From Calothrix sp. NIES-2098 (GTDB taxonomy: Bacteria > Cyanobacteriota > Cyanobacteriia > Cyanobacteriales > Nostocaceae): 64,000 bases of DNA. Where the stretch lies: contig AP018172.1 in the NCBI GenBank assembly GCA_002368175.1, forward strand, positions 4,529,001-4,593,000, written 5' to 3'. Each line of letters starts with the position of its first letter. Within the stretch, counting starts at the first letter, position 1. This document shows, one piece after another, positions 23,993-33,493 of this stretch. The translations under genes were made by a program, and so were the position numbers. A model generated the notes under the pieces. The model saw only the letters and a list, made by a program, of their open reading frames with translations. It did no database searches and had not been told where the DNA came from.

Positions 23993-25249
23993 GTGGAAAA
24001 ACTCATATCACAAAAATTTTACTTAAAAACCGATCGAGTAAAAATGTTAATTACACATAAGACTCTGCTTGGGCTGCAACCAATTAAGCAATCTGTCTGC
24101 GTCAACTTTAACTATGATGTTCATTTCACTCATGGTTTGTTTGAGTTAGACAATCCTTTGCTAGCACAAGTAATCGCCGCAGATGCAGAAATAATACCCA
24201 AAAAAGTTTTAGTAGTAGTAGATGGCGGATTATTAAAAAAACATAAAGGTTTGCTCAATAAAATATCAGTTTATGCTCAATTTTATGGAGATGTCATTAC
24301 TTTAGCTGATGAGCCAATCATTATTCCGGGTGGAGAAATTGTTAAGAACGAAGTCAGATTTGTAGATCAAATTCATCAGCTAATTGATGCGAATGGATTA
24401 TGTCGCCACTCGTACGTATTAGCAATTGGCGGTGGAGCCTTGTTGGACATGGTAGGATATGCCGCAACAACTGCTCACCGAGGAATTCGACTGCTGCGCG
24501 TGCCAACTACAGTATTAGCGCAAAATGACTCTGGTGTAGGAGTCAAGAACGGAATCAATGCGTTTGGTAAGAAAAATTTTCTCGGCACATTTATGCCACC
24601 TTATGCAGTATTAAATGACTTTAATTTTCTCACTAGTCTTGACGATCGCGATTGGCGATCTGGTATTGCAGAGGCTGTGAAGGTAGCACTGATCAAAGAT
24701 GCAGATTTCTTCCAGTTCATTCTGACTTATGCCGATAAATTAGCTGCTCGCGATCTGAAAGCTATGGAAAAGCTCATTTATCGTTGTGCGCAATTGCACT
24801 TACACCATATTGCCACTAGTGGCGACCCCTTTGAAAAGGGTTCATCACGCCCTTTAGACTTTGGACACTGGGCAGCTCATAAATTAGAACATATCACAGA
24901 CTATAAATTACGTCATGGTGAAGCCGTTGCGATCGGCATTGCTTTAGATAGTACCTATTCTTATTTAACTGGGCTACTGTCGCAATTAGAGTGGCAAAGA
25001 ATTTTAAGTACGCTGAAGAGATTGGGATTCACCTTGTATGTATCTGCACTGACAGAGCAATTACATCAACCAGACCATCCCCATCATTTATTTAGGGGTC
25101 TGACTGAGTTCCGCGAACACTTAGGTGGCAAATTGACAATTACTCTGCTTCAGGGAATTGGACAAGGAATAGAAGTTCATCAAGTAGATTTACCTGTATA
25201 TAAACAAGCTATTTCGCTACTACAAGATTGGGAACTTTCACACTCCTGA
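23993..25249 (+). CDS. eboD: EboD-like 3-dehydroquinate synthase homologue
   Basis: A 418-residue sugar-phosphate cyclase related to dehydroquinate synthase (AroB). NAD-binding landmarks are IGGGALLDMVGYAATTAHRG and VPTTVLAQNDSGVGVKNG. Zinc ligands fit SGIAEAVKVALIKD (Glu), FGHWAAHKLEH (His) and RHGEAVAIG (His). It differs from housekeeping AroB at several of these sites and is about 50 residues longer, as expected for the EboD group found in ebo clusters. It lies divergent from eboA instead of between eboC and eboE. A GTG start is used; ATG at codon 18 is an alternative. The product is likely a cyclitol or keto-sugar, not established. Confidence 0.82.
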   Translation: MEKLISQKFYLKTDRVKMLITHKTLLGLQPIKQSVCVNFNYDVHFTHGLFELDNPLLAQVIAADAEIIPKKVLVVVDGGLLKKHKGLLNKISVYAQFYGDVITLADEPIIIPGGEIVKNEVRFVDQIHQLIDANGLCRHSYVLAIGGGALLDMVGYAATTAHRGIRLLRVPTTVLAQNDSGVGVKNGINAFGKKNFLGTFMPPYAVLNDFNFLTSLDDRDWRSGIAEAVKVALIKDADFFQFILTYADKLAARDLKAMEKLIYRCAQLHLHHIATSGDPFEKGSSRPLDFGHWAAHKLEHITDYKLRHGEAVAIGIALDSTYSYLTGLLSQLEWQRILSTLKRLGFTLYVSALTEQLHQPDHPHHLFRGLTEFREHLGGKLTITLLQGIGQGIEVHQVDLPVYKQAISLLQDWELSHS

Positions 25250-25410
25250 GCAACTATTAAATTTTATGTGAAGCTTCACATTAACGCCCTCAGGCTACAA
25301 GCCTAGGGCTATAGGAACAAAGCTTGCCTGCGCAGGCTAATTATATGCATCTATTGGTATTAAGCTGTTACGCATTTAAGTTGCATAGTGATTTATCAGG
25401 ATTGTCCAAA

Positions 25411-25457
25411 GTCAAAGGTCAAAAGTCCAAGTGTATCCTTGACTCTTGACCCTTGAC
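25411..25457. terminator. Inverted repeat between convergent eboD and NRPS
   Basis: Arms of 17 bases (GTCAAAGGTCAAAAGTC and GACTCTTGACCCTTGAC) match at 15 positions around a 13-base loop. The arms are built of heptamers. It sits where the two convergent transcripts end. The rest of the 411-base gap 25250-25660 shows no gene. Confidence 0.5.
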
Positions 25458-25660
25458 AACCCAAACAAGAAAATGTGCAATTTAGATGTGCATCAGCTTA
25501 TCTAATTTTTGAAATGCAAGTAGAGAAGGTAATGCCTACTCTACTTTTTCGCTTGAGATAAATCTAATTATTCTAATATTGCCAAAATAATAGGAAGTAT
25601 AATTTACTTCCTACCATTTTTATGTCTGGATTATATTTTGGAGAGTTATAGCTGTAAATT

Positions 25661-28600
25661 CTATTTTTTTGTAATAGCTTTATCTATCAAAGCTTTTATT
25701 GTTGCAGACACGGAACTTACCTGGGGTTCTTTAAAAACCGAGTTATGAATTCCAGAAATATCATAAATTTCCACTCCTCCTAATACTAATTTACCCCAAC
25801 CCATTTGGCGATCGCCCTCCTGTTCTTCAACTAAACGACCATCTTCTGTTCGGAATACAGTTGCTCGACCTGAATAAACTCGCAGAACATATTCTCGAAG
25901 TGCTTTTCTAGTAGCTTCTGCGACCATAAATTTTCGGTAAGAGTAAGGTAAGGGTCTTCCTAGGCTTAGATGAAATTGAAAGGCAAATCGCCAAAGTATC
26001 TCTTTAATGCGATACTTAAGCTCCTCTTTATGTCCTTGTACCTGCTCAATAATATAGTCAGAAGCAATTTTTAAAAGATTCTTCCAATTACGAGAGTTCG
26101 GCTGTTGCAACGACTCTGATTTGACAGATCTTGAACCGAAAGTATCAAATAAAACTAGCAAAGCAACTTCCTTGCCTTGCATAACCAATTGCCGAGCCAT
26201 CTCATAAGCAATTATGCCCCCAGAGGAGTAGCCACCGATAAAATAAGGTTCATGGGGCTGAATAGTCTGGATTTGTCTAATGTAATGCGCCGCCATGTCT
26301 TCAATTCGGTCGTATGGAAGCTTTTTCCCATCTAATCCTTGTGGTTGTAGCCCATAAAATGGTTGATCTGCTCCTAAATGCACAGCCAATTCTCGAAAAC
26401 GCAGAACTTCTCCACCCAAACCATGTACGCAGAAGAAAGGAGGCTTAAAACCATTGGGCTGAATAGGTACTAAAGAAGACCACGGAATTGATATATCAGA
26501 GTTTATGTCATCTGTTAGCGTCGTTACCACCCCAGGTTTTGAACTTCTTTCGCGCTCAATAATTTTAGCTAATTGCTCAATAGTTGGAGCTTGCAAGAGC
26601 ATAGATAGGGCTAGGTTTTTGCCAACTATCTTTTCAATCTGAGAAAATAGACGTACTGCTACTAATGAGTGTCCACCTAAATCAAAAAAGTTATCTGTTA
26701 TGCCAATTGGCTGAACTCCTAAAATATTTTCCCAAATTTCTGTTAATTGCAGTTGTAATGGAGTTTCGGCTTTAGCAAACGTTTTTTTTGTCTTATTATT
26801 AGTTAAATTAAGAGCAAGTAAAGCTTTGCGGTCTACATCTCCCTGAGCATTTAATGGTAGAGAATCGACCATGATAAAGGCAGAAGGTAACATCTGCTCA
26901 GGCAGTTTTTCTTGGAGAAAACTTCGTAGTTGCTCGCTATTTAAAATCTCTCCTGATTTGGCAATAATATAAGCAACTAAATTTTTATCCTCAGAAATAT
27001 CTTCACTGAGCATGACTACACTATTTTCCACGCTTGGGTATTGCGCTAAAACTGTTTCAATTTCTGTTAACTCAAAGCGATAACCGCGAATTTTGGCTTG
27101 ATTATCTAAACGTCCTAGAAACTCAATATTGCCATCACTTAAGTAGCGTCCTAAGTCACCAGTTTTGTAAAGATATGCTCCAGCTTCATTGCTAAAGGGG
27201 TTAGGGATAAATTTCTTAGATGTTAACTCAGGACGGTTGAAGTAGCCTTGAGCAACGCCGCTACCACCGATGAAGATTTCACCAGTTACGCCGATGGGTA
27301 CAAGTTGCGATCGCTTGTCGAGGATGTAGACTTGGGTATTAGCGATCGCTTTTCCTAGAGGAATTTCTGAGCGCGTTTCACTAGCTTCTGTTGCAGTCTC
27401 CGGATCGTAAACTGTGGCGGTGAAACTTGTTTCTAGCGTTCCATAAGCATTTAGCCAGCGTACTTGCTTACCAACCTTTTCTAACCAAGTTAAATAAGCA
27501 TTGCGGGAGACTTTTTCGCCACCAACCATCACCAAACGCAAGCTAGCTGGTAAGGTTGGAGAAGATGCAGATAACTCCTTAACTAACTCATACCAGAAAG
27601 AAGTCGCTAAATTAACAACGGTAATTTGTTGTTGAGCAACGAATGAGAAAAACTGCGCGGCTGAGTTTTGTACTTCCTGAGATTGCAGAATTGCAGTAGC
27701 ACCTGTAACCCAAGTAGGGAAGAGTGATTCAATGAAAGTATCACCTTTGAGACTAGGTAGAAGTAAAACGCGATCGCTTTCCGCCAAATCCCAAGTTTCG
27801 CTGATTGCAAGGCTGTGGGTAACAAGATTGCGGTGTGTAATCGCTACACCATTTACACCAGAAACATAAATCACACAGGCGAGATTCTGCTCTGTGACTT
27901 GACAAACTGGATTATCATTTGAGTGTAGAGAGATACCCGCTAATTCAATATCTATACAGATGACTTTTGCCTGATGCTCAGGAAGTTTCTCAACTAAGGA
28001 ACTTTGAGTTAAGAGAAAAGATACTTGAGCATCTGCTAAAATCTCAGCCCCAGGTGTAGGTGCGATCGCTATATAGGTGCCGCCAGCTTTTAAAATACCC
28101 AATAGCCCCACAATCGTTTCTAGGGAAGGCTCTAAATATAAACCGACATTTACCCCAACTCCTACGCCTAAAGTTTGCAAATAGTGAGCCAGCTGGTTTG
28201 CGCGCTGATTGAGTTTTAGATAGGTGAACTGCTGATTGGCAAAACTGACTGCAATATTATTAGGAGTTAGTTTAACTTGATTCTCAAAATACTGATGTAT
28301 ACAAATATCCTGGGGATAATCAGCCTGCTTACCATGCCAATCAACTAATAATTCCTGTTCCTCGGCTGTTAACAGAGGTAATTCCGAAATCGGCCGATCT
28401 GGGTTGGCAACAATAGCTTCCAGTAAAGTTTTGTAGTGACCTAGCATCCGCTCTACAGTGCTGGTATCAAACATCTCGGCATTGTAGTCGAATACCATGC
28501 CGAGACCATTATCCTGTTCCCGCAATACCAATGTCAGATCGTATTTGGTCTTACCATGATAGATATAGCCAAATAGAGAAGCGATCGTCAAATCAGGTAG

Positions 28601-29929
28601 TTCTACCGCCGCCATACCACGACCATTTGACCAAGGCGGATTGAGGGAGAATTTTACTTGAAATAGTGAGGAAGTATTACGGCTTTGTTGTTCTGGTTTA
28701 AGTTCTTCAATAAGTCTTTCAAAAGGTAAGTCTTGATGGCTATAAGCTTCTAAACAATCTTTGCGTACTCGGTCTAATAATTCTCGGAAAGTGGGATTAC
28801 CAGCTAAGTTACTCCGCAGTACCAAAGTATTCGAGAAAAATCCAATCAGTCTTTCTGTTTCAACTTGTCCACGTCCAGCACTGGCAAAGCTAACTAGTAA
28901 ATCTTCTTGCCCAGAATAGCGATAAAGCAATAACTCAAATACTGTTAATAAAGTCATAAACAGGGTGGCTCCCCATTTTTGACTCAAGTCTGTCAGCGCA
29001 TGATTGAGCGTCTTTGGTAATAATAAAGCCGCGCGATCGCCTCGGTAAGTTTGCGCTCCTTGAGGACGAGAACGATCGTAAGGTAAATCTATGATTGGTA
29101 AATTGCCTTCTAGCTTTTGCTTCCAGTAGTTTACCTGTGACTCTAAAACCTCTCCTTGCAGCCATTGATGTTGCCAATGGGTAAAATCAGCGTACTGCAC
29201 TGGTAAGGGTGGTAAAGGCGAAGGCTGACCTGCTGATAGTGCTTTGTAGATGGTAGTGAAGTCTTGATAGAAAACATCAGAAGAAGCACCATCGCAAACT
29301 ATACTGTGCATATTCCAAATCAGCAAATGTTCGCGATCGCTCAACCGCAACAGCAGTACTCGCAAAACTGGGCCATTGGCTAAATCAAAGGGTTGATGAG
29401 CTTCTTTAGTTGCTAATATATGAGCTTCTGTCTCTCTTTGTTCCTCTGGTACTTGCTGTAAGTCAATAACTGGTAACTTCAAGGAAACATCCGTGGCGAT
29501 GACTTGAGTCGGCTTACCATTCACAGCCGGAAAAGTTGTCCGCAATACTTCATGGCGACGGACAACTTCTCGCAAACTTTCCTCCAATACAGTAACATTG
29601 AGATTCCCCGTAAACCGCACCACAACGGGCATATTATTTGAGGAACTATTCGGTTCAAACTGATGCAGAAACCATAAGCGTTGTTGACCAAAAGAAACCG
29701 GCAAATTACCAGTTCGTTCACAAGCGACAATTGGCGGAATTTTAGAAGTGGCGGTTGTGGTCACTTGACGCAGAAAGTTGATAATTTCCGCTTTTTGTGT
29801 TTTTAACTCATTCAGCAATTCTGGTGTTAGGCTGTCTTTTGCTGCGCGATAACGCAGGCGTTCTCCTTCTAACCAAAGTTTGACATCGCGCTGACGTAGC
29901 TCAGATAGTAGTTCATCCAATGTTTTCAT
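25661..29929 (-). CDS. NRPS terminal protein: docking-C-A-PCP-TE with degenerate C and A domains
   Basis: A 1422-residue protein with a TubC-type N-terminal docking domain (1-55), condensation domain (about 70-500), adenylation domain (about 540-1040), carrier domain (about 1060-1125, DNFFDLGGHS, Ser1088) and thioesterase (about 1160-1410, GGYSSGG, Ser1235). The C motif, normally HHxxxDG, is HSIVCDG (208-214), so the second, catalytic His is Ser. In the A domain the A3 P-loop is VSGVNGVAI, without the Thr-Gly-x-Pro-Lys-Gly core; the Asp235 position is Lys728; A5 is NAYGTLET; and A10 is QGDVDR with Asp1031 for the catalytic Lys. Activation here looks impossible by the usual route, while carrier and thioesterase appear intact. 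It probably tethers and releases the chain. Confidence 0.92.
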   Translation of the reverse strand: MKTLDELLSELRQRDVKLWLEGERLRYRAAKDSLTPELLNELKTQKAEIINFLRQVTTTATSKIPPIVACERTGNLPVSFGQQRLWFLHQFEPNSSSNNMPVVVRFTGNLNVTVLEESLREVVRRHEVLRTTFPAVNGKPTQVIATDVSLKLPVIDLQQVPEEQRETEAHILATKEAHQPFDLANGPVLRVLLLRLSDREHLLIWNMHSIVCDGASSDVFYQDFTTIYKALSAGQPSPLPPLPVQYADFTHWQHQWLQGEVLESQVNYWKQKLEGNLPIIDLPYDRSRPQGAQTYRGDRAALLLPKTLNHALTDLSQKWGATLFMTLLTVFELLLYRYSGQEDLLVSFASAGRGQVETERLIGFFSNTLVLRSNLAGNPTFRELLDRVRKDCLEAYSHQDLPFERLIEELKPEQQSRNTSSLFQVKFSLNPPWSNGRGMAAVELPDLTIASLFGYIYHGKTKYDLTLVLREQDNGLGMVFDYNAEMFDTSTVERMLGHYKTLLEAIVANPDRPISELPLLTAEEQELLVDWHGKQADYPQDICIHQYFENQVKLTPNNIAVSFANQQFTYLKLNQRANQLAHYLQTLGVGVGVNVGLYLEPSLETIVGLLGILKAGGTYIAIAPTPGAEILADAQVSFLLTQSSLVEKLPEHQAKVICIDIELAGISLHSNDNPVCQVTEQNLACVIYVSGVNGVAITHRNLVTHSLAISETWDLAESDRVLLLPSLKGDTFIESLFPTWVTGATAILQSQEVQNSAAQFFSFVAQQQITVVNLATSFWYELVKELSASSPTLPASLRLVMVGGEKVSRNAYLTWLEKVGKQVRWLNAYGTLETSFTATVYDPETATEASETRSEIPLGKAIANTQVYILDKRSQLVPIGVTGEIFIGGSGVAQGYFNRPELTSKKFIPNPFSNEAGAYLYKTGDLGRYLSDGNIEFLGRLDNQAKIRGYRFELTEIETVLAQYPSVENSVVMLSEDISEDKNLVAYIIAKSGEILNSEQLRSFLQEKLPEQMLPSAFIMVDSLPLNAQGDVDRKALLALNLTNNKTKKTFAKAETPLQLQLTEIWENILGVQPIGITDNFFDLGGHSLVAVRLFSQIEKIVGKNLALSMLLQAPTIEQLAKIIERERSSKPGVVTTLTDDINSDISIPWSSLVPIQPNGFKPPFFCVHGLGGEVLRFRELAVHLGADQPFYGLQPQGLDGKKLPYDRIEDMAAHYIRQIQTIQPHEPYFIGGYSSGGIIAYEMARQLVMQGKEVALLVLFDTFGSRSVKSESLQQPNSRNWKNLLKIASDYIIEQVQGHKEELKYRIKEILWRFAFQFHLSLGRPLPYSYRKFMVAEATRKALREYVLRVYSGRATVFRTEDGRLVEEQEGDRQMGWGKLVLGGVEIYDISGIHNSVFKEPQVSSVSATIKALIDKAITKK

Positions 29930-30141
29930 AAAACCTCGCGGAAAATGTGGAAACTAACTGCTTTTAGGTCTAGGAGTAATACAGTTCGGATAGAAGCATC
30001 CCCATTTAGAAAAAATATATAGAATTGGCGCAAAAACCCTTTTAAACCTTCTGATCTTTGCGCTCTTTGCGCCTTTGTGGTTCGTTTTTTCTTCTGGGTA
30101 TTTTTATTCCGCTTCACCGAACTGTATCAACGATAAAAGTA

Positions 30142-33100
30142 TCAAAGTTCACCTTCTTCGTAATCATCTGCTGAATGACTCTCAGCCGCTTGAATACCTT
30201 GAGTAGCCCAACGCAGAGTTTCCACTCGTTCAGCCAAATCTGCTACCGTAGGTAATTCAAATAAATTGGACATTAAAATTTCTACTTGCAAAGCCTGTCT
30301 CAGACGAGAAATTACTTGAATTCCTAAAAGAGAATATCCACCCAATTCAAAAAAGTTATCGTAAATTCCAACTTGTTTGACATTTAAAACCTGTGTCCAG
30401 ATATCTGCAATTTGCTGCTCAATGGGAGTACGAGGTGCAACATAATTTGCTTCTAGTTCTGGACTATAAGCATCAGGCTTTGGCAAGGCACGGCGATCTA
30501 CTTTGCCGTTCGCATTCAGAGGTAAAGCTTCTAGTGCCACAAAAATCTTTGGCACCATATACTCAGGCAATTGTTGTTTTAAAAATCTCCGTAACTCTGA
30601 AATAATTTGCGAACTATCTTCATTAGTTTCAGCTACAAAATACCCAACTAGCAATTTCTCCCCAGGAGAATCTTCCCGCACAATCACCACAGCTTCTTTC
30701 ACTAGCGGAGATTGCAAAAGTGCGATTTCAATTTCGCCTAATTCTATGCGGAAACCACTAACTTTTACCTGATTATCAATCCGACCGAGGTATTCAATTT
30801 CTCCATTGGGCAAATAGCGTGCTAAGTCACCACTCTTATATAACCGTGATTGAGAATCTGCGCTCAAGGGGTTAGCGATAAATCTATCAGCAGTTAAATC
30901 TGGACGATTGAAATATTCTCGTGCTAAACCATCGCCACCAATATACAACTCACCTGTAATGCCAATGGGAACTTGTTGTAAATGGGAGTCCAAAATATAA
31001 ACTTGAGTATTAGCAATTGGACGACCAATAGGAATAGAAGCTCCTGGCTTTAATGGTGCTGTGATTTCATAACAGGAAGTAAAAGTTGTACTTTCTGTAG
31101 GGCCATAACCATTAATTAATTTACAGTTTTCTACTGTATTGAGAAATTTCTGAACATGGGGAACAGATAAAACATCACCACCAGCTAACAGTTGACGCAA
31201 GGGTTTTAAAGCCTCAATTTTTTCATCAACTATCAAGTGGAATAAACCTGCTGTCAGCCAGAGAGTTGTTACTTGGTATTGCTGAATAATTCCCCCTAAT
31301 TCATCTAAAGATGGAGTATGAGGAGGGAAGATAACTAATTTGCCACCGTTAAGTAAACAACCCCAAATTTCAAAAGTGGAAGCGTCGAAAGAAACAGGAC
31401 TAATTTGTAGAAAGACTTCTTTTTCGGTGAGACTTACATAGTTAGTTTCTTTAACTAACCTGACTACACCTTGATGAATAACACTAACACCTTTGGGTGT
31501 ACCTGTAGAACCAGAGGTATACATTACATAAGCCAAGTTATGAGGCTTGACATTAGTAATTAAATTCTCTGTTGCTTGTTGGCTGATAGTCTGCCAATCT
31601 GCATCCAAGCAAATGATATTTGCAGTATGAGTAGGTAGTTTTTCAACTAGTCGTTTTTGGGTGACTAATAATTTGATTTGGGTATCCGCAAGCATGAACG
31701 CCAAACGTTCTTGAGGATAACCCGGATCTAAAGGTACATAAGCTCCGCCAGCTTTCAGGATACCTAATAGACCTACTATCATTTCTAAAGAGCGTTCCAC
31801 GCAGATTCCCACCAGCACATCTGCGCCTACTCCTAATGTTTGTAGGTATTGTGCTAATTGATTGGCGCGAGTATTTAACTCTCGGTAAGTAAGTTGCTGT
31901 CCTTGAAATACCAAAGCTACAGCATCAGGAGTACGCGCTACCTGTTCCTCAAATAATTGATGGATAGATTTATCTTGAGGATAGTTGGTTTGAGTTTGGT
32001 TCCATGCTGCTAATAGCTGTTGCTCAACTGCTGGCAAAATCGGCAATTTCGCAATAGTTTGATTGGGATTTACAACTATACCCTGCAACAAAGTTTCAAA
32101 CTCTGCCATCCGCCGACGGATAGTGTCAGCATCAAATAAGTTAGTGTTGTACTGACATTCCAGAGTTAGTTGACCGCGTAATTCTGTAGCATTAATAAAT
32201 AGTTCAAAGTTCTCAAAGGAGCGAGGATTAGAGAAAAACTCTACCTCTAACCCAGCAAAGGGGAGTTTATCGCTATCTAAACCTTGATCGATATTAAATG
32301 TAATCGGAACCAAGGGAATCCGGCTCGAATCCCGAGGAATACTTAATTTTTTAACTAGACTCCCAAAGGTAAATTGTTGATGATCGTAGGCATCTAAGAC
32401 AATAGAACGACGACTTTGCAAATATTCACTGAAAGATTGTGCGCCATTAACTTGGCTACGCAATGGTAGTAAATTTACACAATGACCTACAAGATTATAC
32501 TGTCCTAAAGCAGCTTGTCCGGCGGCGGGAATACCCACAACCAAGTCATTTTGTCCGGTAATACGGTGTAGCCAAGCCTCAAATCCTGCCAGGATAGTAG
32601 TCATAAAACTACAACCAAATTTTGAGCCTAGCTGTTTGAGATCTGCAACTAGTTGCGGATTTAATTGCCAATCTTCGCGCGCGGCGTTAAAAGTTCTGAT
32701 ATGTGGGCGAGGGCGATCGCAGGGGAAATCTAGTACAGGTACAGAGTCAGCGAATTGTTCTAGCCAGTATTGTTCAGTGGCGATCGCTTCTGGGCTATCT
32801 ACCTCTTCTTCTTGTAAAACAGCATAATCACTGAGGCGATCGCTTTCGTCTAACTCTGGAACAACACCTTCTAGCAAGCCAGAATACAGTTTACCTAAAT
32901 CTGGCATCAGCACAGCCCAAGACCAACCATCACAAATAATATGATGAGCAGTCAAAATAGCTATATGTTCTTGCGGCTGCAATTTGATAATTTGCGCCCG
33001 GAATAGAGGGCCATGTTCCAAATCAAAGGGTTTTTCTACTTCTTGTAGCCTGATACTAGCTAATTTTTCTTGTTGCTCCTGTAGTTCTAGGCTAGAAATA

Positions 33101-33423
33101 TCAATAATTGGGATTTCAATTTGTAGTGAACCAACAATGCAGAGTGTATTACCATCTGTGCTAAAAGTTGTCCTGAGCGCTTCATGACGTAGCACTAACT
33201 CTTGCAGTGCAGATTGGAAAACTGTAACATCAAGTTTACCTTTGAATCGCAGAGATTGGGATTCGTTATAAGCACAATTGGCAGCATCCCCCATTTGCAC
33301 AGAAGCCCAAATTTCTTTTTGAGATTCGGTAGCAGGAGCAGTTAATAGTAATTCTCCCTCTGCAAATGGGTCAAACTCAACAGCAGTTAATTCAGACTGG
33401 AAATTTACAGGTGATAAGGTCAT
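30142..33423 (-). CDS. NRPS module C-A-PCP, predicted Val-like specificity
   Basis: A 1093-residue single module. The condensation domain has an intact HHIICDG (160-166). The adenylation domain has YTSGSTGTPKG (A3), SFDASTFEIWG (A4), NGYGPTES (A5), YKSGDLARYLPNG (A7) and NANGKVDR (A10). Reading the eight variable specificity positions plus Asp235 and Lys517 by alignment to GrsA gives D-A-F-W-L-G-G-T-F-K, close to the known Val code DAFWIGGTFK. The carrier domain is DNFFELGGYSLLG. The C-terminal 40 residues are acidic and may dock to the next protein. There is no epimerase or methyltransferase. It lies upstream of the terminal NRPS with about 210 bases between. Confidence 0.93.
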   Translation of the reverse strand: MTLSPVNFQSELTAVEFDPFAEGELLLTAPATESQKEIWASVQMGDAANCAYNESQSLRFKGKLDVTVFQSALQELVLRHEALRTTFSTDGNTLCIVGSLQIEIPIIDISSLELQEQQEKLASIRLQEVEKPFDLEHGPLFRAQIIKLQPQEHIAILTAHHIICDGWSWAVLMPDLGKLYSGLLEGVVPELDESDRLSDYAVLQEEEVDSPEAIATEQYWLEQFADSVPVLDFPCDRPRPHIRTFNAAREDWQLNPQLVADLKQLGSKFGCSFMTTILAGFEAWLHRITGQNDLVVGIPAAGQAALGQYNLVGHCVNLLPLRSQVNGAQSFSEYLQSRRSIVLDAYDHQQFTFGSLVKKLSIPRDSSRIPLVPITFNIDQGLDSDKLPFAGLEVEFFSNPRSFENFELFINATELRGQLTLECQYNTNLFDADTIRRRMAEFETLLQGIVVNPNQTIAKLPILPAVEQQLLAAWNQTQTNYPQDKSIHQLFEEQVARTPDAVALVFQGQQLTYRELNTRANQLAQYLQTLGVGADVLVGICVERSLEMIVGLLGILKAGGAYVPLDPGYPQERLAFMLADTQIKLLVTQKRLVEKLPTHTANIICLDADWQTISQQATENLITNVKPHNLAYVMYTSGSTGTPKGVSVIHQGVVRLVKETNYVSLTEKEVFLQISPVSFDASTFEIWGCLLNGGKLVIFPPHTPSLDELGGIIQQYQVTTLWLTAGLFHLIVDEKIEALKPLRQLLAGGDVLSVPHVQKFLNTVENCKLINGYGPTESTTFTSCYEITAPLKPGASIPIGRPIANTQVYILDSHLQQVPIGITGELYIGGDGLAREYFNRPDLTADRFIANPLSADSQSRLYKSGDLARYLPNGEIEYLGRIDNQVKVSGFRIELGEIEIALLQSPLVKEAVVIVREDSPGEKLLVGYFVAETNEDSSQIISELRRFLKQQLPEYMVPKIFVALEALPLNANGKVDRRALPKPDAYSPELEANYVAPRTPIEQQIADIWTQVLNVKQVGIYDNFFELGGYSLLGIQVISRLRQALQVEILMSNLFELPTVADLAERVETLRWATQGIQAAESHSADDYEEGEL

Positions 33424-33493
33424 AAAAATCTCTTATTCTCTTAAGTTATTTAATGGTTTTAGATGGATTTTTGGTTTAATAAACTGCTGATAC

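Noticed and set aside
17836..25249. Scytonemin biosynthesis cluster
   Set aside because: Only the ebo satellite genes are present; no scyABC, tyrP or aromatic amino acid genes are seen in the window.
29926..30117. 63-codon frame between the two NRPS genes
   Set aside because: Lys/Thr-rich AT-biased chance frame (from a CACAAAGGCGCAAAG-type repeat), no ribosome binding site.
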